A DNA stretch of 64,000 bases from CAWCOU01 sp963797335 (lineage in GTDB: Bacteria; Pseudomonadota; Gammaproteobacteria; JAURND01), in contig CAWCOU010000007.1 in assembly GCA_963797335.1 (NCBI GenBank), positions 226,449-290,448 of the forward strand. The letters run 5' to 3'. The stretch's first letter is position 1; every line of letters starts with the position of its first letter. The notes beneath the pieces were generated by a model. The model saw only the letters and a program-made list of their open reading frames with translations, was not told the origin of the DNA and did not search any database. Positions 7,941 to 17,067 of the stretch are shown one piece after another. A program made the translations under genes and the position numbers.

Positions 7941-9032
7941 TTAAACACCGATAGTTAACCACTTCCCCTGATGAAAAATAACGGGTAGTAAGCGACTATC
8001 CAACAACTCACGCTTTAGGTCATCCGCTGCCTCGACCATAGGTTGTGCCTTTGCGCCAGTATAAACCGGGACAGGCAACACCACAGTGGGTTTTGATTGC
8101 ATATCAGCTAAAATCACCGGCGCGTTCGCTTGGGTGGTTGGGATTAATAACGTATTCGGTGAATGCTGCGTCGTGGCCATTTTAATATAGCCGGGATTCA
8201 ATTTTTGCATCGTCGATGGGCTGATGCCATTATTCGCCGCTACTTTGTTCAAATCGACGTTTGCCGCTACTCTAATGGTTTTTAAGTAGGGTATGTTGGT
8301 CAGATGGGGCAGCTGAATATTGTAGCGTTGAGGGTGTTGCACCACTTCTGCTAAAGCCAATAATTTAGGTACATAATTGGCTGTTTCTTTAGGCAAGTTT
8401 AACTCCCAAAAGGTAGCAGCACGATACCAACGGGATTGTCGTTTCATTTGTTTGTTGACATTGCCAGGCCCCCAATTGTAAGCAGCCAAGGCAATTTGCC
8501 AGTCTTTTTTAAACATCTGGTTTAATGCCGTCAAATAAGTCAATGCGGCGTGTGTGGAAGCAACAATGTCGCGACGACCGTCGTAGACATTGCTGGTTTT
8601 TAATCCCATATCGGTGCCGGTTTTAGGCATAATCTGCCAAACACCACTGGCGCCAGGACCTGATTTAGCATTGGGGTTGTATTGGCTTTCCACCATGGGT
8701 AATAAAGCCAATTCGGCGGGAACCCCATAGGCTTTCGTTTGTTGAAAAATGTAAGAAATATACGGCGCAGCCGCTTGTAAAGCACGATACAAGGATTTTT
8801 GGTGTTGTTGCAATACCGCGATCTGCCGATTGATTTCGCCACGATCCACCTCATGATTGAGCTTGAAATTCTGGCTAATTTCATCCCATAACGTATGAGT
8901 AAGGGCAGGCTTAGTCTGCTGTGCTTGGGTAGAAGAATCGCTGTGAGCAGACGCTTTGAGGGTGATACTGAACAAAGAGCTGCCACACAAGGCAATACCG
9001 ACGATTTTTTTACTTTTTCTAACCCAACTCAT
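7941..9032 (-). CDS. MltD-like lytic transglycosylase (paralogue 1)
   Basis: Periplasmic enzyme predicted to cut the MurNAc-GlcNAc bond of peptidoglycan. It has 363 residues with an N-terminal export signal (about residues 1-30), an SLT domain with catalytic Glu115 in PMVESQYNP, then GVWQIMPKTG and AAYNWGPGNV. The MltD-type linker ends in NPGYIKM...PNTLLIP. The C-terminal LysM peptidoglycan-binding repeats of MltD are absent. The ATG at 9032 comes 2 bases after the stop of paralogue 2, so it is probably co-transcribed with it. It is the most diverged of the three copies. Confidence 0.88.
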   Translation of the reverse strand: MSWVRKSKKIVGIALCGSSLFSITLKASAHSDSSTQAQQTKPALTHTLWDEISQNFKLNHEVDRGEINRQIAVLQQHQKSLYRALQAAAPYISYIFQQTKAYGVPAELALLPMVESQYNPNAKSGPGASGVWQIMPKTGTDMGLKTSNVYDGRRDIVASTHAALTYLTALNQMFKKDWQIALAAYNWGPGNVNKQMKRQSRWYRAATFWELNLPKETANYVPKLLALAEVVQHPQRYNIQLPHLTNIPYLKTIRVAANVDLNKVAANNGISPSTMQKLNPGYIKMATTQHSPNTLLIPTTQANAPVILADMQSKPTVVLPVPVYTGAKAQPMVEAADDLKRELLDSRLLPVIFHQGKWLTIGV

Positions 9033-9034
9033 GA

Positions 9035-10096
9035 TTAAGCCCCTATTGCTAGCCATTTACCCTGATTAAAAATAGCCGACAATAAATGGGCTTGCGCGGT
9101 GCTGGCCGCCAATACAGCTGGCTGTGTCTGGGGTTGAGCACTGGCTGCTATTTGAGGGGCAGCGGGTTCATTGGCTGCCACTGTGATATTAGTCGTATGG
9201 CCAGTAGGGACTAGTAAAGTATTGGGCGAACTGCGGGTGGTCGCCATCTTAATGTAACCAGGATTGAACTTCTGCATGGTGGCAGAACTTATGCCGTTTG
9301 TTTGAGCTAATTGCTTCAAATTCACATTGGCCGACACGTGTACCGCTTGCAAATACTCACCGTTCGGTATATTCGGTAAACGGATATGGTAACGATCCGG
9401 ATGCTGCACCACTTCCGCCAAAGCTAATAATTTAGGCACATAATTCGCTGTTTCAGCCGGTAAATTGAGCTCCCAAAAGCTAGCGGTTCGGTACCAGCGC
9501 GATTGTTGATGCACTTGCTTATCAACATTGCCAGGCCCCCAGTTATAAGCAGCCAAGGCGACTTCCCAGTCTTGATGGAATGACTGATGTAAAAAGGTTA
9601 AGTAGTTTAAGGCGGCATCGGTAGAGGCGACCACGTCACGTCGACCGTCATAGCTACTATTACTGGTTAAACCCATGTTCTTACCGGTTTTGGGCATAAT
9701 CTGCCAAACACCACTGGCGCCCGGCCCAGATTTAGCCAAGGGATTACATTGGCTTTCGATCATGGGTAATAAAGCCAATTCAGCGGGCACGCCGTGTTTC
9801 TGGGTTTGTTGATAAATATACGAAATATAAGGCGCAGCGGCTTGCAAGGAGTTATATAAAGCCTGCTGGTGCTGTTGTAACCAAGCGATCTGGCGCATGA
9901 CTTGGCCACGATCCACTTCGTGATTCAGGGTGAAGTGCTGGCTGATGTTTGCCCACAAGGTATTAGTGGCCACTGTGTTATTTTGTGACGAGTGCAGGAA
10001 TGGGATTGTGTAAGCTGAACCTTTTAAGCTCAGGCCAATGAGAGAACTACACAACGCGAAACCAACGACTTTCTTGCTAACTTTACGTATTTTCAT
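9035..10096 (-). CDS. MltD-like lytic transglycosylase (paralogue 2)
   Basis: 353 residues counted from the ATG at 10096. Same build as its neighbours: export signal with the MKIRKVSKKVV start, SLT domain with catalytic Glu114 (PMIESQCNP), SGVWQIMPKTG and AAYNWGPGNV, then the MltD linker without LysM repeats and a Gln/Ala-rich tail. It is very similar to paralogue 3 over its whole length, so the pair is a recent tandem duplication. The start is fixed by identity with paralogue 3 and by a perfect -35/-10 pair placed so that transcription begins at or one base before the ATG. Confidence 0.9.
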   Translation of the reverse strand: MKIRKVSKKVVGFALCSSLIGLSLKGSAYTIPFLHSSQNNTVATNTLWANISQHFTLNHEVDRGQVMRQIAWLQQHQQALYNSLQAAAPYISYIYQQTQKHGVPAELALLPMIESQCNPLAKSGPGASGVWQIMPKTGKNMGLTSNSSYDGRRDVVASTDAALNYLTFLHQSFHQDWEVALAAYNWGPGNVDKQVHQQSRWYRTASFWELNLPAETANYVPKLLALAEVVQHPDRYHIRLPNIPNGEYLQAVHVSANVNLKQLAQTNGISSATMQKFNPGYIKMATTRSSPNTLLVPTGHTTNITVAANEPAAPQIAASAQPQTQPAVLAASTAQAHLLSAIFNQGKWLAIGA

Positions 10097-10132
10097 TGTA
10101 CAAATAATACACAAATTGATGCGTATTGTCAA
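10097..10132 (-). promoter_or_regulatory. Promoter and palindrome of paralogue 2, apparently leaderless
   Basis: TTGACA (10127-10132), a 17-base spacer and TATTAT (10104-10109) lie on the minus strand, leaving only 7 bases to the ATG. The 17 bases 10097-10113 match 13 of 17 positions of the perfect palindrome at the same place before paralogue 3. There is no Shine-Dalgarno sequence. Confidence 0.75.
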
Positions 10133-10287
10133 TGATTTCGGCATGTTTTAGTTGATGATTATATCATAACTAATTGATTTTTTGGCAATACTGGTTCCGG
10201 GTGGCTGTGTTCATGATTAAACGGAGTAAGGAAGGTCTTTTAATAAATATTTATAAGAATTTGAAAGTTAAAGGGGGGTGTTTAAGC

Positions 10288-10320
10288 CAAAAAAAATCCT
10301 CCTCCCGCAAGGGAGAAGGA
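10288..10320 (-). terminator. Rho-independent terminator after paralogue 3
   Basis: On the minus strand CCTTCTCCC pairs with GGGAGGAGG (one wobble pair) around a four-base loop and is followed by ATTTTTTTT. The arms belong to the CCTTCTCCC repeat family, so the repeat serves here as terminator. Confidence 0.8.
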
Positions 10321-10328
10321 CATGAAGC

Positions 10329-11321
10329 TTAAGCTACTGCGGTTGGCAGGGCGTCGGTTCTAACCCCGGTGTTCACAGGAACAGAGTTGGCTATCGAAGT
10401 ACTGTCCGCTGATGCAACCACCGCATTCACCGGCATTAATAAGGTATTGGGTGAATAACTGGTCGTGGTCATTTTAATATAGCCCGGGTTGAACTTCTGC
10501 ATGGTCTCAGGGCTAATGCCATCTGTTTGCGCCAATTTCTTCAAATCGACGTTAGCAGCCACATGCATCGGTTGCAAATACACCCCATTAGGCACGTTCG
10601 GCAAACGAATACCATAACGATCCGGATGTTGTACCACTTCAGCCAAAGCCAACAATTTAGGCACGTAATTCGCGGTTTCAGCAGGCAAATTTAATTCCCA
10701 AAAAGTAGCCGCTCGGTACCAACGTGATTGTTGATGCATCTGTTTATCGATGTTACCAGGACCCCAGTTATAAGCAGCCAGAGCCACTTCCCAGTCTTGA
10801 TGGAAAGTTTGGTGTAAAAAGTTTAAGTAATTCAACGCCGCATTAGTAGAGGCGACTACGTCACGTCGACCATCGTAAGCGCTATTATTCTTAAGACCCA
10901 TATTTTGGCCGGTCTTAGGCATAATCTGCCAAACACCCGTAGCGCCAGGGCCCGATTTAGCCATTGGGTTACATTGGCTCTCAATCATGGGCAGTAAAGC
11001 CAATTCCGCAGGCACACCGTGTTGCTGGGTCTGTTGATAAATATAAGAAATATAAGGCGCAGCCGCTTTCAAGGAGTTATATAACGCCTGTTGGTGCTGT
11101 TGTAACCAAGCGATCTGCCGCATAATTTCCCCACGATCCACTTCGTGGTTCATGGTGAAATGTTGGCCGATATTTGCCCACAGTGTGTTGGCAGCTACTG
11201 GGTTATACTGTTGCGAAGGGTTAACAGGGATTGTGTAAGCCGAACCTTTTAAGCTCAGGCCAATCAGTGAACTACACAACGCGAGACTAACGACTTTCTT
11301 ACTAACTTTACGTATTTTCAT
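10329..11321 (-). CDS. MltD-like lytic transglycosylase (paralogue 3)
   Basis: 330 residues from the ATG at 11321. Export signal, SLT domain with catalytic Glu114 (PMIESQCNP), TGVWQIMPKTG and AAYNWGPGNI, MltD-type linker ending PNTLLMP, no LysM repeats. It is nearly identical to paralogue 2 except in the mature N-terminus and the tail. It has its own promoter and its own terminator, so it is a separate transcription unit upstream of the paralogue 2-1 pair. Confidence 0.9.
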   Translation of the reverse strand: MKIRKVSKKVVSLALCSSLIGLSLKGSAYTIPVNPSQQYNPVAANTLWANIGQHFTMNHEVDRGEIMRQIAWLQQHQQALYNSLKAAAPYISYIYQQTQQHGVPAELALLPMIESQCNPMAKSGPGATGVWQIMPKTGQNMGLKNNSAYDGRRDVVASTNAALNYLNFLHQTFHQDWEVALAAYNWGPGNIDKQMHQQSRWYRAATFWELNLPAETANYVPKLLALAEVVQHPDRYGIRLPNVPNGVYLQPMHVAANVDLKKLAQTDGISPETMQKFNPGYIKMTTTSYSPNTLLMPVNAVVASADSTSIANSVPVNTGVRTDALPTAVA

Positions 11322-11357
11322 TGTGTAATTATTACACAGTTCAGGGTGGCAAGTCAA
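11322..11357 (-). promoter_or_regulatory. Promoter with perfect 17-bp palindrome, apparently leaderless
   Basis: TTGACT (11352-11357), a 17-base spacer and TAATAA (11329-11334) leave 7 bases to the ATG of paralogue 3, as for paralogue 2. The bases 11322-11338 form the perfect palindrome TGTGTAATAATTACACA, which covers the -10 box and the start site. It is therefore placed like an operator for a dimeric repressor. Confidence 0.78.
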
Positions 11358-11514
11358 GCCTTACGTCAGTTTATTTTAAGATATAGGCTTAAATTCATTG
11401 TGTAAGTGATTGATTTTAACTAACTGACTGATTTTAGGTAGGTCAGTAGACGAGAAAATGGACGTAAGATGGCATTTACGACAAAAACACTAAAAATTAG
11501 CAAAATATATCCGT

Positions 11515-11652
11515 TCTCCTTCTCCCCTTGTAGGAGAAGGTGCCCGTAAGGGCGGATGAGGGGTCAATTTCGGAGGCACTGACTAGGTAAAGCCTACTGA
11601 TGCTTACTCCTCATCCGTCTTTGGCACCTTCTCCCACAAGTGGAGAAGGTGG
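11515..11652. repeat. Inverted-repeat element, CCTTCTCCC/GCGGATGAGGGG family
   Basis: The left arm (CTTCTCCCCTTGTAGGAGAAGG, GTGCC, GGGCGGATGAGGGG) is mirrored by the right arm (ACTCCTCATCCGTC, GGCACCTTCTCCC). The element is about 138 bp and MITE-like, with a second copy at 49866-50018. Its right arm overlaps the 3' end of acnA and supplies the last codons of that gene. Confidence 0.75.
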
Positions 11653-14334
11653 GCTGGGCGTACGATCCTGAACCAAGCTTCGGAGCACATATTGAAGTAT
11701 TCCCCCCTGCTTGTAATACTCCACCTCATTCCAGGTGGCTAAACAGCAAATAAGGCTGGTTTCCACCGTCTCACCATTGGCCCTATGGATAATAGCCTCC
11801 ACCTTGGCATTGGGTTTAATATTCTCACTCAAGCCTATGATATCAATGACTTCTGAGCCATCCAGTTGCAGGGATTGACGGGTAACACGCGCTGGGAATT
11901 CCAGGGGCAATATACCCATGCCAATTAAGTTGGAACGGTGAATACGTTCAAAGCTTTCCGCAATAATGGCCACCACGCCCAGTAGTTTAGAACCCTTTGC
12001 CGCCCAATCCCGAGAAGAGCCTGTGCCATATTCTGCGCCCGCGATAATCACCAGAGGTTTCTTCTCTTCCTGATAACGCATAGCGGCATCGAAAATAGGC
12101 AAAATGTCATTGCTGGGATAGTGCTTAGTGAATCCACCTTCGACGCCGGGAATCATTTCATTCTTAATACGGATATTGGCAAACGTCCCGCGGACCATGA
12201 CCTGGTAGTTACCGCGTCTGGCGCCGTAAGAGTTAAAATCGTCAACACCAACCCCTTGTGCCTGTAAAAATTGGCCAGCAGGGCTGTCTGGTTTGATTGA
12301 ACCGGCGGGAGAAATATGGTCGGTCGTGATGCTATCCCCTAATAAAGCCAAGATTCTTGCCCCTTCAATATTGCCTACCGATTCAGGGTAAAGTGTCATA
12401 TCGGCAAAGAAGGGAGGATGTTGGATATAAGTAGAATCCGAGCCCCAACTATAAATTTGTCCCTCCGGAATAGCCATATTCTGCCAATCGGAATTACCGG
12501 TAAACACATCCGAGTATTGTTCACTAAACATGCGTTGATTCAATACAGCGACGGCTTTGGCAATTTCCGCATTCGTCGGCCAAATGTCTTTCAGGAAAAC
12601 CGGCTGACCTTGAGCATCGGTACCCAAGGGTTCTGTGGTTAAATCAATGCGAATGGTTCCCGCTAACGCAAAAGCGACCACTAATGGCGGAGAGGCTAAC
12701 CAATTGGCTTTTACCTGTGGGTGAATGCGCCCCTCAAAATTGCGGTTACCCGATAAGACCGCAGAAACAATTAAATCATGCTCGTTGATGGTATGGGCAA
12801 CGGCCTCCGGTAATGGCCCGGAATTACCAATGCACGTCGTACACCCATAAGCCACCAGACTGAAACCCAAGGCGTCTAACGAGGTTTGCAGCCCTGATTC
12901 CTCTAAATAACGGGTGACGACTTGTGAGCCGGGGGCTAAGGAGGTTTTTACCCATGGTTTGGTTTTTAAGCCCTTAGCCAGCGCTTTTTTTGCCAATAAG
13001 CCAGCTGCCATCAGAATGCTGGGGTTAGAGGTATTTGTGCAACTGGTGATCGCGGCAATCACCACATCACCGTGCTTTAGATCAAACTTGCCATCGGTAG
13101 CGAAGGCGTCGTCTTGTTCAACGCTGCGTTTGTTCTCGGTCATCAATTGATCAAAAGCCGTCGATAATTGTGGCAGCGGCACTCGGTCTTGTGGTCGTTT
13201 GGGGCCGGCCATGCAGGGTTCGATAGCTGCCAAATCTACCGTCAATGATTCGGTAAAGCTCGGTTCTGTTTGTTTGGCATCGTGCCAAAGACCTTGTGCT
13301 TTGGCGTAGGCTTCCACTAAGGCAATGGTTTGTGGATCTCGACCGGTTAAATGCAGGTATTCGAGGGTCATTTGATCGATGGGGAAGAAGCCGCAGGTCG
13401 CGCCGTATTCAGGCGCCATATTGCCAATGGTGGCACGATCGGCTAAAGGCAGATCTTCCAAACCAGGACCATAATACTCGACAAATTTGCCGACCACGCC
13501 TTTTTTACGTAACAATTGAGTAATTGTGAGCACCAAATCCGTGGCCGTCAGCCCTTCACGTAATTTGCCCACTAACTTAATACCGACCACTTCTGGAATC
13601 ACCATGGAAATAGGCTGACCCAGCATAGCGGCTTCGGCCTCAATACCGCCCACGCCCCAACCCAATACCCCTAAACCATTAATCATAGTGGTGTGGCTAT
13701 CTGTGCCCACTAAGGTATCCGGATACGCTAATTGACGACCGGCTTCCGTGTGAGTCCATACCACTTTTGCCAAGTATTCGAGATTGACTTGATGACAAAT
13801 ACCGGTATCGGGCGGCACGACACGAAAATTTTGAAAGGCTTTTTGCCCCCAGCGCAGAAATTCGTAACGCTCAAAATTGCGTTGCATCTCCATCTGCGCG
13901 TTGATATCGACGGCATTTTTGCTATTGAAGGCATCGACTTGAATGGAATGATCGATGACCAGGTCAACCGCGGATAAGGGATTAATCAACTCGGGGTTGC
14001 CACCTAATTTTTTAATGGCATCGCGCATAGCAGCTAAGTCAACAATGGCGGGTACGCCGGTAAAATCCTGCATCAATACTCGGGTGGGACGATAGGCAAT
14101 TTCATGTTGTGAACGTTTGTCAATTAACCATGCTGAGACAGCGTGCACGTCTTGTGCAGTGACGCTGACGCCATCTTCGTAACGCAACAGATTTTCCAAC
14201 AGAATTTTCAAAGTGAAAGGTAAATGGCTAATACCTTTTAAACCGGCGGCTTCGGCAGCTGGCAGGCTGTAATAATCATATTGTTGTTGGTTGACGGATA
14301 AGGTACGGCGAACATTGAAGGAATCGGTGGGCAT
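11611..14334 (-). CDS. acnA: Aconitate hydratase A
   Basis: TCA-cycle enzyme converting citrate to isocitrate with a [4Fe-4S] cluster. 907 residues of the AcnA/IRP type. Cluster ligands lie in SCTNTSNPSIL and CTTCIGNSGPL. The swivel-domain motif GAEYGTGSSRDWAAKG and DSITTDHISPAG are present. A GGAG ribosome site precedes the ATG. The normal AcnA end (GGILQYVLRSLV) is followed by about 18 extra residues (PSPPSPLVGEGAKDG) encoded by a dispersed repeat, so the tail is probably neutral read-through. Confidence 0.97.
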   Translation of the reverse strand: MPTDSFNVRRTLSVNQQQYDYYSLPAAEAAGLKGISHLPFTLKILLENLLRYEDGVSVTAQDVHAVSAWLIDKRSQHEIAYRPTRVLMQDFTGVPAIVDLAAMRDAIKKLGGNPELINPLSAVDLVIDHSIQVDAFNSKNAVDINAQMEMQRNFERYEFLRWGQKAFQNFRVVPPDTGICHQVNLEYLAKVVWTHTEAGRQLAYPDTLVGTDSHTTMINGLGVLGWGVGGIEAEAAMLGQPISMVIPEVVGIKLVGKLREGLTATDLVLTITQLLRKKGVVGKFVEYYGPGLEDLPLADRATIGNMAPEYGATCGFFPIDQMTLEYLHLTGRDPQTIALVEAYAKAQGLWHDAKQTEPSFTESLTVDLAAIEPCMAGPKRPQDRVPLPQLSTAFDQLMTENKRSVEQDDAFATDGKFDLKHGDVVIAAITSCTNTSNPSILMAAGLLAKKALAKGLKTKPWVKTSLAPGSQVVTRYLEESGLQTSLDALGFSLVAYGCTTCIGNSGPLPEAVAHTINEHDLIVSAVLSGNRNFEGRIHPQVKANWLASPPLVVAFALAGTIRIDLTTEPLGTDAQGQPVFLKDIWPTNAEIAKAVAVLNQRMFSEQYSDVFTGNSDWQNMAIPEGQIYSWGSDSTYIQHPPFFADMTLYPESVGNIEGARILALLGDSITTDHISPAGSIKPDSPAGQFLQAQGVGVDDFNSYGARRGNYQVMVRGTFANIRIKNEMIPGVEGGFTKHYPSNDILPIFDAAMRYQEEKKPLVIIAGAEYGTGSSRDWAAKGSKLLGVVAIIAESFERIHRSNLIGMGILPLEFPARVTRQSLQLDGSEVIDIIGLSENIKPNAKVEAIIHRANGETVETSLICCLATWNEVEYYKQGGILQYVLRSLVQDRTPSPPSPLVGEGAKDG

Positions 14335-14355
14335 ACAGGCTCTCCTGAAGCTAAA

Positions 14356-14946
14356 TCAAGCGGTGGTGCTTTGGATATGAATCGTCATCTGAGAATTCAG
14401 CGAATTGGCAATAAAACAGTTGCGATGAGCGCTTTCTTTCAGTTTTTGTAATTGAGTTTCGTTGGGAGCTGGGGCTTCAAAAACCACCTCAGGATTTAAA
14501 TAAATTTCCGCTATGTATAAGCGACCCTCGGCATTTTTTCCTAATTTGCTGGTGGCATTATCGTGATAGCTTTTGATCTTATAATGTTGTTTGCTGGCAA
14601 TGGCGAGAAACGTATGCATGTAACAAAAAGAAAAACCAGCCAGTAATAATTCTTCTGAATTTATAAAACGAGAATCGCCAAAAAACAGCGAAGGATTCGA
14701 AACGATGAGCGTTTCGCCGCCACCAAACGTTAAGCTTGCATCGCGATTGTATTCCTCGTAGTCAAATCCCGAGGTTTTACGATGCCAGCTAATGGCAATC
14801 TTTTCTTGGTGAGTTTCCAGAGAGTCGACACTTTGCACTTTTTTAGATACAGTCCAGGCGGGTGAATCGCTGGCGGGAAAAGATTCCGCAATCGCTTCAT
14901 CAATTAAATCTTGATTAGGCGTTTTTTTAGACGGGGTATCGGGCAT
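14356..14946 (-). CDS. OsmC-family protein
   Basis: OsmC/Ohr proteins reduce organic peroxides with a pair of cysteines. In this 196-residue protein the two expected cysteines are in GFSFCYMHTF and HRNCFIANS. A 60-residue N-terminal extension carries the IDEAIAESFPASDSPAWT motif, which occurs as a small domain in several unrelated bacterial proteins. The ATG at 14946 has a GGAG 7 bases upstream. It lies 21 bases after acnA in the same direction but before it is the acnA ribosome site, so the two form separate frames of one minus-strand run with this gene first. Confidence 0.82.
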   Translation of the reverse strand: MPDTPSKKTPNQDLIDEAIAESFPASDSPAWTVSKKVQSVDSLETHQEKIAISWHRKTSGFDYEEYNRDASLTFGGGETLIVSNPSLFFGDSRFINSEELLLAGFSFCYMHTFLAIASKQHYKIKSYHDNATSKLGKNAEGRLYIAEIYLNPEVVFEAPAPNETQLQKLKESAHRNCFIANSLNSQMTIHIQSTTA

Positions 14947-15073
14947 GATAATCTCCTGAGTGTTCGATCCTGGCATTAGGGTTAGTATAGCATTGGGACC
15001 CAAAACGTGCTATGAAATCCTAAGTGGGTTGGTAATGGCTGCCAACTTTGTCATTTTATGGTAAAAAGGACAT

Positions 15074-16267
15074 ATGCTGACTTTATTCAAAAAATGTCTT
15101 TGTTTTGTGACCGTGCTATGTGTTTTTTGCGGGCTTGCGCAGGCAAAACCCAAAAGCCCCATTGCTCGCGAGCTATTTGTTCAAAAAATTATCACCGAAT
15201 GGATGCAAGCCAACACAGTGCCTGGAGTTGCCGTCGTAATTCTTGAAAACGAAAAGGCCTATCCCTATTTTTTTGGCTTTGCTAATGTGGGCACCCAGCA
15301 GCCGATTACTAAAAAAACCATCTTTGAAATAGGCTCATTGACTGAATTGTATACAGGGCTATTATTGGCCACCCAATTGTATACTGACCAAGTCAAGCTG
15401 ACGGATACCATCGCCACCGTAATGCCTGATTTCGTAGCGCCTAAGCCAACCTCACCTTTTAGCACCATCACCTTAATGCAGCTAGCCACTCAAACATCCG
15501 GTCTGCCAGCGGCCATTCCAGAGGATGTTAGCTCAAAGGCAGCGTTGGCTTCGTATTTCAGCACCTGGAATCCTACGCTGCCCATTGGTAGTCAATGGCA
15601 AAATTCCGGTGTTAATTTTGGCTTACTGGGCTTTGCCTTAGAGGCGATGACTAACCAAACGTATAATTCACTGCTTCGTAGCTCGATACTAGCGCCGCTG
15701 CGTATGAAAGATATCGGCATTTACGTCGATCCGGGCAGCAGGGATGATTATGCCCAAGGCTACGATGCGCAAGGCCAAGCGGTGCCTATCAATAACCAAG
15801 AAAAATTATTCCCAGCAGCCATTGATGCGAAAATGTCCGTGGGCGATATGGGTAAATTCATTGCCCTGGCGCTGGGGTTGCCAGAAATCCCCGTGCCATT
15901 AATAAAAGCTATGCGCATCGCGCAGACAGCTTATGCCAGCAACAGCTCTGATGAGCAATTAGGACTAGGTTGGGAAATTTACCCGGTGACGCGGGAAAAT
16001 ATAGGACACCTATTATACGCGATGAATGAACCCGGTGGCGAGCCATTGAGTGCGCAACCGTTGGAAAAATCAGCTCAGAAATGGGATAGTAAAGCCTTGT
16101 TGGAGAAAATAGGGGTTACCGCCGGGTTTAGTGCCTATATCGGACTTGTTCCTCAGTATAAAACCGGAGTCATGATATTCGCTAACCGCGCACTTCCCGC
16201 TGATGAAATCGCTAAAATAGGTCGGTCTTTATTATTTAATATTATCGAGACGCCCTCTAAAAGTTAG
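15074..16267 (+). CDS. Beta-lactamase-fold (class C-like) protein, active site degraded
   Basis: 397 residues with a signal peptide (cleavage near LAQA-KPK) and clear overall similarity to AmpC/serine-hydrolase proteins. The key positions are altered. The SxxK motif reads S88-L-T-E91 (FEIGSLTELYTG), so the general-base lysine is gone. The YxN motif reads W175-Q-N177, so the tyrosine is gone. The KTG motif reads K345-I-G347. It therefore is unlikely to hydrolyse beta-lactams. It may be a binding protein or a non-classical hydrolase. AAGGA precedes the ATG. It stands alone between divergent and convergent neighbours. Confidence 0.75.
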   Translation: MLTLFKKCLCFVTVLCVFCGLAQAKPKSPIARELFVQKIITEWMQANTVPGVAVVILENEKAYPYFFGFANVGTQQPITKKTIFEIGSLTELYTGLLLATQLYTDQVKLTDTIATVMPDFVAPKPTSPFSTITLMQLATQTSGLPAAIPEDVSSKAALASYFSTWNPTLPIGSQWQNSGVNFGLLGFALEAMTNQTYNSLLRSSILAPLRMKDIGIYVDPGSRDDYAQGYDAQGQAVPINNQEKLFPAAIDAKMSVGDMGKFIALALGLPEIPVPLIKAMRIAQTAYASNSSDEQLGLGWEIYPVTRENIGHLLYAMNEPGGEPLSAQPLEKSAQKWDSKALLEKIGVTAGFSAYIGLVPQYKTGVMIFANRALPADEIAKIGRSLLFNIIETPSKS

Positions 16268-16272
16268 AGGGG

Positions 16273-17067
16273 TTAAATCCATTGGTTAATTTCTTGGTGG
16301 AATTTCTGGGCTGCTTGCCGAACGGTGGAAAAATAATGCTCACGCTGCGCGCCTTCTGGATAAATAATCGCGCGGGTCACGTTAAGTAAACAATGGGGGC
16401 CGGCTAATTGGCAGGCTTGTTGCAAACTCCCGCCCTGTACACCAATTCCCGGAATCAAGAACCAGCGCTTGGGAAACTGCTCGCGCATGGCGGCAATGGC
16501 TTGCGTATCGGTGGCTCCGACCACAAACAATAAATGGGGATTATGTTGAGCACAGTCATCCAAGTGCTGCGCTAAGGCTAAATAAAGAGGCTTATGATTA
16601 GGTGCCGGCAACTGTTGCAGCCAATTGGCACTGGCATTAGAAGTTCTGGCCAGCACAATAACGCCGCGGCCTTCGTAAGCTAAGAAAGGGGCGATGCTAT
16701 CAAAACCTAAGTAGGGGTTGACGGTCACGGCATCGGCGTTGTAGCGCACAAAAGCTTCTTTCGCATAATATTCTGCCGTGCTGCCAATATCGCCACGCTT
16801 CGCATCCAGAATAACCGGTATGTTTAACTGGTGTAGGTATTCGATGGTTTTCTCTAATTCTTTCTCTAAACCATAAGCATGGTAATGGGCAATTTGGGGC
16901 TTATAACAAAGTGCGAGATCGGCAGTGGCGTCAATAATTTTCTGATTGAAAGAAAAAATAGATGGAATGCCTAATGAATGCTCGATAAATTCAGGCCACG
17001 GGTCTAAACCAATACAGAGCAGACTCTTGCACTGTTTAGCTCGCTGTTCCAGTTGGGTAATAAACAT
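16273..17067 (-). CDS. pyrF: Orotidine 5'-phosphate decarboxylase, type 2
   Basis: Last step of UMP synthesis. 264 residues of the longer PyrF subfamily 2, with the catalytic Lys/Asp motif in LDAKRGDIGSTA and phosphate-binding PGIGVQGGS near the C-terminus. It is convergent with the beta-lactamase-fold gene, with only 5 bases between the two stops. Confidence 0.93.
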   Translation of the reverse strand: MFITQLEQRAKQCKSLLCIGLDPWPEFIEHSLGIPSIFSFNQKIIDATADLALCYKPQIAHYHAYGLEKELEKTIEYLHQLNIPVILDAKRGDIGSTAEYYAKEAFVRYNADAVTVNPYLGFDSIAPFLAYEGRGVIVLARTSNASANWLQQLPAPNHKPLYLALAQHLDDCAQHNPHLLFVVGATDTQAIAAMREQFPKRWFLIPGIGVQGGSLQQACQLAGPHCLLNVTRAIIYPEGAQREHYFSTVRQAAQKFHQEINQWI

